Source: Amycolatopsis roodepoortensis (lineage in GTDB: Bacteria > Actinomycetota > Actinomycetes > Mycobacteriales > Pseudonocardiaceae). From it: a stretch of DNA of 64,000 nt. Below, one piece after another: positions 29,044 through 36,798 of the stretch. The first letter of the stretch is position 1. Each line of letters opens with the position of its first letter. A program made the translations under genes and the position numbers. The notes beneath the pieces are model-generated. The model ran no database searches and was not told where the DNA came from. It saw only the letters and a list, made by a program, of their open reading frames with translations. The stretch covers positions 992,001 through 1,056,000 of the forward strand of contig NZ_JADBEJ010000004.1 of the NCBI RefSeq assembly GCF_014873915.1. The letters run 5' to 3'.

Positions 29044-29665
29044 GACGGCATCTCCCTCGTGGGCGTGGCACCACGCCCGCACTCGCTGGGCCGGGCACCT
29101 CCCTGGCTGACCGTTCCTTCCGACGTCTTGCGACGTCAGTCGGCACGGCCGCGAGGGCCGGGTGCCGGCCCCCTCGTGCATCCACTGGGCGGCTGTGCCG
29201 CCCTGTCGACAACCGCCACGACCAGGGCCTCCCGCGAGAGTCCGCATGGGACGCGAACCCTCACTTCCGGAAGGTACCTGCGTCCGGCCGATCGCGCAGG
29301 CAGCCACCACGGTGATTCGCCAAACCGTCATCTCACTGTCGGTCGCGTGACATCAACGCCTGGTCACCGTCACGATGCGTAGTGATGATCTCCATTCAGG
29401 GACGCTCGTCGACGTGACCCGGATGGATTAACGCGACGCAGGGCGTTCACCTGATGAGACGGAGGGTTCTACCACGCGTCGTCGCAGGACGCATTTTGTG
29501 CCCGAGACAGAGAACCGGACCGAGTGAAACGCGCCTTTTTCGGCTCACACAATGGGCTTACGAGACGGTCACAAATCCTGAATAGCGAGTAATTTTCTCA
29601 CTGCGGGACACCCCCACCGGATTCGGTGCCCCCGATCCCTGAACATCTCTACTTAGGAGTGCGAA
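29044..29665. other. Long intergenic region between divergent phoH and a small secreted protein gene
   Basis: 622 bases with no supported gene. The phoH-proximal 300 bases are very GC-rich with several short stems when read on the minus strand; the other half is less GC-rich and contains the promoter region of the gene at 29666. A loose TCACAA / TAATTT pair (29569-29574 and 29590-29595) is the only promoter-like pattern noted, with a short spacer. Confidence 0.5.
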
Positions 29666-29914
29666 GTGCTGAAGAAGGCTGGTTTCGTTTCCGCCGTCGC
29701 CGCGGGCATCATGATGGTCGGCGGGACCGCGTTCGCCGCCACCGGTGAGACCTCGGGCACCCCGGACCCCACGTTCGGCGACGCCTACAACACGTTCATC
29801 GAGGGCGGCGGAGCGCTGGGCTACGGCGCCGCTTCCCTGGTCGCCGGTGCCTACACGGGCATCGCCACCACCCCGGCTCTGATCCTCCACTCGCTGGAGC
29901 ACCACAACCACTGA
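29666..29914 (+). CDS. Small secreted protein
   Basis: 82 residues with GTG start preceded by TTAGGAG at good spacing. Signal peptide MLKKAGFVSAVAAGIMMVGG ends near AFAAT; the mature part is only about 58 residues, ends in His-rich LEHHNH and has a Gly/Ala-rich hydrophobic stretch ALGYGAASLVAGAYTGIA. No family recognised. The first residues resemble those of the secreted protein at 36310. A very low chance exists that the hydrophobic stretch is a membrane anchor. Confidence 0.75.
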   Translation: MLKKAGFVSAVAAGIMMVGGTAFAATGETSGTPDPTFGDAYNTFIEGGGALGYGAASLVAGAYTGIATTPALILHSLEHHNH

Positions 29915-29975
29915 TCTTCGGAAGTGGACGTCGAAGGCCCCGGAGTGCACGCCGGGGCCTTCGTCATGTCCGGGG

Positions 29976-30752
29976 TCAGGAACCGAAGCGCCGGTGCCGC
30001 CACGCGTAATCGCGCATCGCCCGCAGGAAATCGACCCGGCGGAACGCGGGCCAATAAGCTTCGGTGAACCAGAATTCCGAATGCGCCGATTGCCAGAGCA
30101 GAAATCCGGAAAGCCGCTGCTCACCCGAGGTGCGGATAATCAGATCCGGATCGGGCTGGCCCGAGGTGTACATGTGTTCGGATATGTGGTCGACGTCCAA
30201 TATCTTCGCGAGCTCGCGGATCGAAGTGCCCTCGTCGGCGTGCTGGAGCAGGAGCTTGCGGACCGCGTCGGCGATCTCCTGACGCCCTCCGTAACCGACC
30301 GCGACGTTGACCTCCATCCCGGTGCGCCCCTCGGTGCGCTCCGCGGCCGCGCTGAGGGCCTTCGCGACCTCCGGGGGCAGCAGGTCGAGCGCTCCCACGA
30401 TGCGAAGCCGCCACGGCGTGTGCGGCGCGGCGAGTTCGTCGGTGACGTCGGTGATGATCTTCAGCAACGGGCTCAGCTCCTCGGCCGCGCGGCCGAGGTT
30501 GTCGGTCGAAAGCAGCCACATGGTGACGACCTCGACGTCGGCCTCGTTGCACCAGCTCAGGAAGTCGGCGATCTTCTTGGCGCCCGCCCGGTGCCCGTCG
30601 GCGACGTCGGTGAAGCCCGCTTCGCGCGCCCAGCGGCGGTTGCCGTCCAGCATGATGGCGATATGGCGTGGATGGCGCCCCTTGGCCTGCTGGATCAGGC
30701 GCCTGCCGTAGGCGCTGTACACGACGTCTGACAAGAAGGACCGAAGACTCAC
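29976..30752 (-). CDS. Isoprenyl transferase (cis-prenyltransferase, UPPS family)
   Basis: 258 residues. Family motifs: HIAIMLDGNRRWAREAG with the catalytic Asp36, the FLSWCNEADVEVVTMWLLST region, and DLIIRTSGEQRLSGFLLWQ near the C terminus. By position it matches the mycobacterial short-chain Z-farnesyl diphosphate synthase (Rv1086) rather than the decaprenyl enzyme; chain length cannot be set by eye. GTG start at 30752, divergent from trhA by 86 bases. Supplies the polyprenyl phosphate pathway of cell-wall synthesis. Confidence 0.94.
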   Translation of the reverse strand: MSLRSFLSDVVYSAYGRRLIQQAKGRHPRHIAIMLDGNRRWAREAGFTDVADGHRAGAKKIADFLSWCNEADVEVVTMWLLSTDNLGRAAEELSPLLKIITDVTDELAAPHTPWRLRIVGALDLLPPEVAKALSAAAERTEGRTGMEVNVAVGYGGRQEIADAVRKLLLQHADEGTSIRELAKILDVDHISEHMYTSGQPDPDLIIRTSGEQRLSGFLLWQSAHSEFWFTEAYWPAFRRVDFLRAMRDYAWRHRRFGS

Positions 30753-30838
30753 GCCAGTGGAGACTAGTCACCTCGCGAGCCTCAGTGGGACGCGCCACGG
30801 ACACTGGCGAAAAACCTACGGTGCCGTAACCTGGGTGA

Positions 30839-31525
30839 GTGAGCGTAGTGACCGAACCCCAGCCGTCCGGCCCCTCGCCCGTAGTGGACACGCGTCCTCG
30901 GTTGCGTGGGCACATCCACTTCTGGTCCTTCTTCGGCGCGGTGGCCGGAGCCGCGACCCTCATCAGCCTCGCGGCGTCCACAGTGTCCGGTATCGCCGCT
31001 TTGTCCACTTCGGTCTACGGGCTGACCGTCCTCGGCGTCTTCGGCGTAAGCGCGCTGTACCACCGTCGCTTGTGGAGCCCACGAGCATACGAATGGATGA
31101 AGCGCGCCGACCATTCGATGATCTTCCTGTTCATCGCCGGCACCTACACGCCGTTCACCCTTCTGGCCATGTCCCAGCCGACCGGGTACATCGTGCTCGC
31201 GATCGTGTGGGGCGGCGCGATCGGCGGCGTCACCCTGAAGATGCTGTGGCCGAACGCGCCACGGTGGCTCGGCGTGCCGATCTACATCGCGCTGGGCTGG
31301 GTCGCCGTCTTCGTCCTGCCCGAACTGGCCACGCACGCCGGCGTCGCGGCGCTCGTCCTGCTCTGCGTGGGCGGGCTGTTCTACACGCTGGGCGCGGTGT
31401 TCTACGCGGTGAAGTGGCCGAACCACTTCCCGGACACCTTCGGGTACCACGAGTACTTCCACGCCTGCACGGTTCTTGCCGCGGTGTCCCACTACATCGC
31501 GATCTGGCTGGCGATGTACGCGTAA
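30839..31525 (+). CDS. trhA: Hemolysin III / TrhA family membrane protein
   Basis: 228 residues with seven membrane helices. Metal-site histidines of the PAQR/hemolysin III family are visible in SALYHRRLW, RADHSMIFLFIAGTYTPF and the last-loop GYHEYFHACTVLAAVSHY. Such proteins influence membrane energetics or lipid homeostasis; the haemolysin name is historical. GTG start at 30839. The TAA stop is the first codon of a long inverted repeat. Confidence 0.92.
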   Translation: MSVVTEPQPSGPSPVVDTRPRLRGHIHFWSFFGAVAGAATLISLAASTVSGIAALSTSVYGLTVLGVFGVSALYHRRLWSPRAYEWMKRADHSMIFLFIAGTYTPFTLLAMSQPTGYIVLAIVWGGAIGGVTLKMLWPNAPRWLGVPIYIALGWVAVFVLPELATHAGVAALVLLCVGGLFYTLGAVFYAVKWPNHFPDTFGYHEYFHACTVLAAVSHYIAIWLAMYA

Positions 31526-31636
31526 CTCGCGTGATCAGGCGCGTGACTCGCGTGATTGGACGCGTAACTCACGTGTGGCGCGCCCGATCACGCGAGTTAC
31601 CCGTCCAATCACGCGAGTTGCGTCTCTGATCACGAG
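31525..31636. repeat. Long imperfect inverted repeat after trhA
   Basis: A left arm of about 50 bases (ACTCGCGTGATC ... GTGATTGGACGCGTAACTC) pairs with a right arm at about 31584-31636 in reverse (GATCACGCGAGTTACCCGTC ... TGATCACGAG). Each arm itself holds two or three copies of GCGTGAT. It begins at the trhA stop and ends before the next gene. Could terminate transcription; likely a dispersed element. Confidence 0.75.
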
Positions 31637-31734
31637 TGCGGCACCGGCGTGACCAGGTCGGACACACGCGTGTTCCCTCTGGCACAAGAAAGTGCCTTCT
31701 TCCGGCGCCCCGGCCGGGGAGCCATGATCACCCC

Positions 31735-32184
31735 ATGGCCAAGAACGCACCGCCCCGCCGCCTCGACGACGCGGCCCTCAGCGACTTCCTCGCACAGCAC
31801 ACCTTCGGCGCCCTCGCGACCCTCAAGCGCGACGGCCGTCCGCATCTCTCCACCGTCGTCTACACCTGGGATCCCGAGAGCCGCGAGGTCCGGGTGAGCA
31901 CGACCGAAGACCGCCTCAAGGTCAAGCAGATCCGCAACGACCCGACCGCATCGCTCTACGTCTCCAGCGCCGACCACTGGAAATTCGCCGTCGTGGAAGG
32001 GAAAGCGGAACTCTCCGAAGTCACGCGGACACCGGGCGACGCGGCGGGCCTCGAGTATCTCGCCGCACAGCGGCAGAAGCCCGAAGACGAGGCGGAGTTC
32101 CTGGAGACCATCGCAGCGGAGCGAAGGCTCTACATCACCCTCAAAGCCGACAGACTCTATGGGACGGCTCTCGACATCGCTTGA
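31735..32184 (+). CDS. PPOX-class (F420-dependent-type) oxidoreductase
   Basis: 149-residue split-barrel protein of the pyridoxamine-5'-phosphate oxidase fold: LSDFLAQHTFGALATLKRDGRPHLSTVVYTWD and KVKQIRNDPTASLYVSS are typical of the actinobacterial F420-binding group (both given only as markers; the first spans residues 15-46). Cofactor could be F420 or a flavin; substrate unknown. ATG at 31735. Tail-to-tail with the acyl-CoA dehydrogenase gene, five bases apart. Confidence 0.85.
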   Translation: MAKNAPPRRLDDAALSDFLAQHTFGALATLKRDGRPHLSTVVYTWDPESREVRVSTTEDRLKVKQIRNDPTASLYVSSADHWKFAVVEGKAELSEVTRTPGDAAGLEYLAAQRQKPEDEAEFLETIAAERRLYITLKADRLYGTALDIA

Positions 32185-32189
32185 CGCGC

Positions 32190-34076
32190 TCAGTCCCGCA
32201 GCATCGGAGCCGCCAGGTACTGCTCGGGGATGGCGAACGCGTCCACGAGGGTCCGCGCATGGGGGCGCAGGTCGGCGCACAACGCGTTGACCGCGGCGGT
32301 GACGGCCTTCGAGCGCCCGGAGGTCAGGCGCCCGTGTTCGAGGAACCAGCCCCGGTCCGCCTCGATGTTCGCGAGCGCGTAGAGGTCGCAGACCCGCTCC
32401 AGCAGCTCGCGGGCTTCGCCGTCGGCGCAGCGTTCGATGGCGTCGATGAACGCTTCGAGCACTACGCGGTCGACGTGTACGCGCCCGGCGCGCAGCACGT
32501 GGTCCTGCGCGTCGTTGAAGACGCCGAAGGGGTCCGAGGCCGCCTTACGCAGACGCTGCGCGACACCGCCGAGTACGTGCTCTTCGCGGTCTTCGAACAG
32601 CTTCAGGTGCCATTCGCGCGAGTAGAGGACATCGCCGTCGTCGGCTTCGGTGAGCCGCTCGACGACCTTGCGCGCGGACGTCCGTTCGATCACGGCCTCG
32701 ACGAACTGCTCCGCCACGAACCGCGCGGTCGCGAGCGGGCTGAGGTCCTCGAAATGATCCTTGTAGCTGGTCAACAGGCCCTTCGCGACCAGTTGCAGCA
32801 GCACGGTGTTGTCACCCTCGAAGGTGGTGAAGACGTCCGTGTCGGCTTTCAGCCCGGCGAGCAGGTTCTCCGAGAGATAGCCGGAGCCGCCGCACGCCTC
32901 GCGGGCGGCCTGGATGGTCGCGGTCGCGTGCCAGGTCGAGACGGCCTTGATGCCCGCGGCGCGTGATTCCAGCTCTCGCTGCTCTTCTTCCGGCGCGTCC
33001 TCGGCGATGTCGTTCAGCTTCGAGACGAGCGCTTCCTGCGCGAAGTGCAGCGCGTACGACGTCGCCAGCGCGGGCAGTAGTTTCCGCTGGTGGGCGCGGT
33101 AGTCGAGGATCACGACCTCCTCGCCGTCGGGCCGCGCGAACTGCCGCCGCTGCTCGCCGTACCGGACGGCCAGGGCGAGCGCGCGTTTCGTCGCGCTGCC
33201 GGCGCTGCCCGCGACACTGACCCGGCCGCGGATGAGCGTGCCGAGCATCGTGAAGAACCGGCGGCCGTCGCTCTCGATCGGGCTCGTGTACGTGCCGTCC
33301 TCGGCGACGTCACCGAACCGGTTGAGCAGCGCCTCGCGCGGAACCCTCACCTGGGTGAAGGTGAGCCGCCCGTTGTCGACGCCGTTGAGACCGGCCTTGC
33401 GGCCGCAGTCCTCGATCTCGACACCGCTCGCGTCCTCGCCGCGGATCGGCACCAGGAACGCGTGCACGCCACGCGACTCACCACCGGTGATCAGCTGCGC
33501 GAACACCACCGCGAGCTCGCCGTCGCGGGCGGCGTTGCCGATGTACTCCTTCATCGCGCCCCGGTCCGGCGTGTGCACGACGAACTCGCGCGTCGCCGGG
33601 TCGTAGGTCGCGGTGGTGCGGAGATGCTGGACGTCCGAGCCGTGGCCGTGCTCGGTCATCGCGAAACAGCCCAGCAGCTCCAGATCCTTGATCTTGCGCA
33701 GATAGCGCTCGTGGTGGCGTTCGGTGCCGAGCAACTGCACCGCGCCGCCGAACAGGCCCCATTGGACGCCGGCCTTGACCATCAGCGAGAGGTCGCCGAA
33801 GCCCAGCATCTCGAACGACATCACGGAGCCGCCGACGTCGCCGCCACCGCCGTACGCCGGGTCGAAGCCGAGCCCCGGCCGGTCGGTGCGGGCGAGCAGC
33901 CGCAGCCATTCGAGTACCTGGGCACGGTGCGCTTCGACATCGAGATCGACGGGATCCTTGAAGTCCTCCGCCGCCATCTGCGCGCGCACCGCGCGGCGGA
34001 GCCCGGCCCACCGTCCATCGAGGACGGTGGTCAGCGCGTCCGGGTCGATCTTCGCGGGAAGTCCTGGTGTGTCCAC
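32190..34076 (-). CDS. Acyl-CoA dehydrogenase/oxidase-like protein
   Basis: 628 residues, longer than standard acyl-CoA dehydrogenases and organised like acyl-CoA oxidases: an N-terminal helical domain, FAD-binding middle (CFAMTEHGHGSDVQHLRTTA), LIRGRVSVAGSAGSATKRAL, REACGGSGYLSENLLAGLK with TTFEGDNTVLLQ, and a C-terminal ACOX-like helical domain. Likely acts on fatty acyl-CoA in beta-oxidation. GTG start 34076 is fixed by a textbook GGAGGAAT site. Whether it uses oxygen or an electron-transfer protein is open. Confidence 0.9.
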   Translation of the reverse strand: MDTPGLPAKIDPDALTTVLDGRWAGLRRAVRAQMAAEDFKDPVDLDVEAHRAQVLEWLRLLARTDRPGLGFDPAYGGGGDVGGSVMSFEMLGFGDLSLMVKAGVQWGLFGGAVQLLGTERHHERYLRKIKDLELLGCFAMTEHGHGSDVQHLRTTATYDPATREFVVHTPDRGAMKEYIGNAARDGELAVVFAQLITGGESRGVHAFLVPIRGEDASGVEIEDCGRKAGLNGVDNGRLTFTQVRVPREALLNRFGDVAEDGTYTSPIESDGRRFFTMLGTLIRGRVSVAGSAGSATKRALALAVRYGEQRRQFARPDGEEVVILDYRAHQRKLLPALATSYALHFAQEALVSKLNDIAEDAPEEEQRELESRAAGIKAVSTWHATATIQAAREACGGSGYLSENLLAGLKADTDVFTTFEGDNTVLLQLVAKGLLTSYKDHFEDLSPLATARFVAEQFVEAVIERTSARKVVERLTEADDGDVLYSREWHLKLFEDREEHVLGGVAQRLRKAASDPFGVFNDAQDHVLRAGRVHVDRVVLEAFIDAIERCADGEARELLERVCDLYALANIEADRGWFLEHGRLTSGRSKAVTAAVNALCADLRPHARTLVDAFAIPEQYLAAPMLRD

Positions 34077-34141
34077 GATTCCTCCGATGCGGTGCGGTCT
34101 GCGTTCAGCCTGCCGCACCGCATCGGGGGGCGCAGCCCGAA

Positions 34142-35497
34142 TCAGACCGGCCGCCCGTTGATCGTCGTGTTCTCGAACCGCAGGTCATCGACGTGTTTCA
34201 GGACGTTTGCCGTGTTCGCGACGCCGTCGAAGCGGCAATCGCTCACCCGCAGCCCCCGAACGTGTGAGTTGGGCAACCCTCGGACGTTGAACGCCGCTTG
34301 CCCGCATCTCGTGCTCGCGGAGTCGCTGATGGTGAACGGCCCGAACCGCGGGACGTACGCGCCGGTCTGTCCGTTGTAGTCCGGCAGGACGTACGCGACC
34401 GAGCGGGCGAACGTGCCGGAGACACCGTGGAGGTTGACGTTCTCGGTGAACCCGCCGCGCAGGGTGTTCGACTTGACGTACAGCCCGTATTTCGTTTCGC
34501 CGGTGACGGTGAGGTCGTACGCGTAGACGTCGCGGATGCCGCCGGTCTGCTCGCTGCCGCAGGTGATCGCGCCCCAGTTCCCGTCCATCACGCAGTTCGC
34601 GACGACGATGTTCCGGCACGGCACGCCGACGCGGCGCCCATCGTCGTCCCGGCCAGCTTTGAGCGCGACGTTGTCGTCGTGCGCCCCGAGGTGGGAGTTC
34701 ACGATCACCACGTGGTCGCAGGACTCCGGATCGCAGGCGTCGGTGTTGGAGCGCGCGGTGCTCGCGTCCGTGCGGACGCCGTCGATCGTGACGTTCCGGC
34801 ACAGCGTGGGATGCAGCTGCCAGAACATCGGGTTCTTCAGCGTGATCCCCTGGATGAGCACGGTGTCGCACGAGTACGGCTCGACGAACGTGGACCGCAT
34901 CGTGTGCCCGGAGCCGGGAACGACCCGCTTCTCCGGCGGGACTCCGCCCGCCACCAGCGATTCCAGGTACTCACGGTCCTTGCCCTTGTTCCAGGACGCC
35001 GTGCCCGCCGCGTCGAGCGTGCCTTTCCCGGTCACCGCGATGTTGGACTCCTTGTACGCGTAGATCATCGGCGACCGGTTGACGCACTCGATGCCCTCGT
35101 AGCGGGTGAGCACGTTCGGGAACTTCGAGGCGTCGGAACCGAAGGCGAGCACGGCGCCCGCCGCGAGGTGCAGGTCCACGTTGCTCTTGAGGTACACGGC
35201 GCCGGTGACGAAGGTGCCTTTCGGCACGACGACGTGCCCGCCGCCGCGCGCGTTGGCCGTCTCGATCGCCTTCTTGATCGCGGCGGTGTTGTCGGTCCTG
35301 CCGTCGCCCTTGGCGCCGAACCCGAGGATCGAGAACGTCCGGTCCGGGAAGACCGGACGTTTCGTCCGCGCGACGATGCCGTCGGCCGCGGGCCAGGGAA
35401 GAGCCGGGGCCGCCCAGGCGGTGGGCGCGAGCAGCGGGCTCGCGGCCACCACGAGACCGCCCTTGATCAGCCAACGCCGGGAGATTCTGCCGTCCAT
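34142..35497 (-). CDS. Secreted glycoside hydrolase family 28 (polygalacturonase-like)
   Basis: 451 residues with a Tat signal (SRRWLIKGGLVVAASPLL). The mature enzyme is a right-handed beta-helix beginning with the pectate-lyase-like FSILGFGAKGDGRTDNTAAI. Catalytic acidic residues are in NTDACDPESC (Asp252 and Asp255) and GAHDDNVALKAG (Asp pair near 274-275); GSEQTGG replaces the more usual His-Gly loop, as in the exo-acting and rhamnogalacturonan branches. Role: degradation of plant pectin-type polysaccharide outside the cell. No sugar transporter or pectin regulon accompanies it. Confidence 0.92.
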   Translation of the reverse strand: MDGRISRRWLIKGGLVVAASPLLAPTAWAAPALPWPAADGIVARTKRPVFPDRTFSILGFGAKGDGRTDNTAAIKKAIETANARGGGHVVVPKGTFVTGAVYLKSNVDLHLAAGAVLAFGSDASKFPNVLTRYEGIECVNRSPMIYAYKESNIAVTGKGTLDAAGTASWNKGKDREYLESLVAGGVPPEKRVVPGSGHTMRSTFVEPYSCDTVLIQGITLKNPMFWQLHPTLCRNVTIDGVRTDASTARSNTDACDPESCDHVVIVNSHLGAHDDNVALKAGRDDDGRRVGVPCRNIVVANCVMDGNWGAITCGSEQTGGIRDVYAYDLTVTGETKYGLYVKSNTLRGGFTENVNLHGVSGTFARSVAYVLPDYNGQTGAYVPRFGPFTISDSASTRCGQAAFNVRGLPNSHVRGLRVSDCRFDGVANTANVLKHVDDLRFENTTINGRPV

Positions 35498-35566
35498 GAC
35501 GCCTTCTTTCGCAAGAGGACTTCGGTGAAGACGGCGGAATCCCGACTCTAAGGGCGGACCCCGGGC

Positions 35567-36157
35567 TCAGGAAAGGTCCGGTCCCTGTGAGCGGAGATCG
35601 TCGACCTTCGTCATCGCCTCCCGCAGCTCGGCGAGCCAGGCGTCCGCGTGCTCCCCGACCAGCCGGACCGCCCAGGCGAGCGCCTCCGACCGCGACCGCG
35701 CGACGCCCGCGTCGACGAGAGTGTCGAGGACCAGGCGTTCGGGTTGCCGCAGCCTGGTCATCACCGGTGCCGAATGCGTGGTGAACAGATGCCTCGTGCC
35801 GCCGAGGCTCGCGCCCCAGGCGACCTTGCGCTGATACCGGTGCTCGGCCTGGCGCGCGATCTCGATCCGCTCGTCGCGGGTCTCCTCGCGGAACCGGCTG
35901 ATCCGGCCGTCCTCGGCCGCCGCACGGGCGGCGTCGTCGGCGTACTCACCGGTGAGCGGCTGGAGCTCGCCGACGATGACGATCTCCTCGCGATCCACCG
36001 TGACCTCGGGATCTCCCGTGAACCAGCCCTCCGGGAGCCGTCCGCCGAACCACGCGGCCGCGTCGTCCGCCGACGGGATGTCCGCCTGCTGCCAGCCGCC
36101 CCGGCCCTTCCATCCTCCGCGTCCCATCCGCCTCGCCGTCCTGAAGTAGGTGTGCAT
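35567..36157 (-). CDS. Hypothetical protein with ribbon-helix-helix-like C terminus
   Basis: 196 residues, no family firmly recognised. The N terminus is basic and Gly-rich (RRMGRGGWKGRGGW). A middle region holds VDREEIVIVGELQPLTGEYAD. The C-terminal part (about 140-190: QPERLVLDTLVDAGVARSRSEALAWAVRLV in two halves) resembles a ribbon-helix-helix DNA-binding motif with the usual SRSEALAWAVR second helix. Tandem GATTACA repeats just upstream of its start could be its own operator. An antitoxin or autoregulator role is possible but no partner toxin gene is adjacent. Confidence 0.7.
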   Translation of the reverse strand: MHTYFRTARRMGRGGWKGRGGWQQADIPSADDAAAWFGGRLPEGWFTGDPEVTVDREEIVIVGELQPLTGEYADDAARAAAEDGRISRFREETRDERIEIARQAEHRYQRKVAWGASLGGTRHLFTTHSAPVMTRLRQPERLVLDTLVDAGVARSRSEALAWAVRLVGEHADAWLAELREAMTKVDDLRSQGPDLS

Positions 36158-36169
36158 GCTCGCCTCCGC

Positions 36170-36184
36170 GATTACATGATTACA
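36170..36184. promoter_or_regulatory. Tandem GATTACA repeat upstream of the RHH-like gene
   Basis: GATTACA occurs twice with a one-base spacer (36170-36176 and 36178-36184), 13 bases ahead of the ATG and directly before the GGAGG ribosome site on the minus strand. A repeat period of eight bases fits tandem binding of ribbon-helix-helix dimers. The AT-rich block could also serve as the -10 region. Confidence 0.4.
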
Positions 36185-36309
36185 ACGCTACCGACGCTAC
36201 GCCTGCAATGACCGCTTATCACGCTTGTTCTCCCCCGGCGAAACCCAGGGCAACCTGATGACCTGCGCGGACGTGTTCCCACCAGCAGTCGACGAGGAAG
36301 GGGAACCTC

Positions 36310-36798
36310 ATGCTGAAGAAGGCCATGATCGGCGCTCTCGTGCTCGGAGCGGCCCAGCTGGCGGTGGTCGCGCCGGCGACGGCGGAAGCCAAGGACGTGT
36401 CCTGGTTCTTGAGTCCGACCGAAGTCGAACCCGGCGGGCAGATCTACGCCGAGACGAAGGCCGCGATGGGCGGCTGCGGGCCGGCGACCCCGGTGACGTC
36501 GCCGGGGTTCGCGGCGCCGCTCCAGTGGACGATCGGCGGCAACTGGGGGAAGTCCGCCGGCTACGGCAAGGCAGGCAAGACGCCGGGCAAGTACACGGCG
36601 ACGTTCACCTGCTTGGACGGCACGAAGACCTCCCGCGCCTTCACCATCATCGGAACGCCGCCGACCTCCACGAAACCGCCGAAGCCGACGAAGACCACCA
36701 CGACCAAACCGAAGCCGAAGGCGCCGCAGGTCGCGGTGAAGCCGGTCGGAGCCCCGCAGACCGGCGGGGGTCACGCCCCTATGGCGTGGGACTGGTGA
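36310..36798 (+). CDS. Secreted protein with Pro/Thr/Lys-rich tail
   Basis: 162 residues. Signal peptide [20 protein letters not shown] cleaved near ATAEAKD. A mature domain of about 90 residues has two cysteines ([10 protein letters not shown] and TFTCLDGTK) and looks Ig-like ([15 protein letters not shown] ... WTIGG ... TATFTCLDG). The tail [19 protein letters not shown] is a wall-spanning-type linker ending in [13 protein letters not shown]; the QTGGG resembles truncated sortase-type ends but lacks a membrane anchor. The 3' end overlaps the convergent DUF255 gene by 20 bases. Confidence 0.78.
   Translation: MLKKAMIGALVLGAAQLAVVAPATAEAKDVSWFLSPTEVEPGGQIYAETKAAMGGCGPATPVTSPGFAAPLQWTIGGNWGKSAGYGKAGKTPGKYTATFTCLDGTKTSRAFTIIGTPPTSTKPPKPTKTTTTKPKPKAPQVAVKPVGAPQTGGGHAPMAWDW

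Noticed and set aside
29100..29160. Resemblance to the SRP RNA loop (GTCGGAAGGAACGGTCAGCC on the minus strand)
   Set aside because: Only a short stretch is similar to the conserved GGAAG loop; the flanks do not fold into the long SRP helix, and the position just before phoH is unusual for that gene.
29044..29331. Upstream extension of phoH or a PhoAT-type antitoxin gene
   Set aside because: The extended frame has no family similarity and poor start signals. The frame ending in the TGA that overlaps the GTG is short and has no start codon apart from an ATG three codons from its end.
32181..34379. Plus-strand frames antisense to the acyl-CoA dehydrogenase gene
   Set aside because: Shadow frames with Arg/Ala-rich composition. 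The minus-strand gene has all family motifs and an ideal ribosome site.
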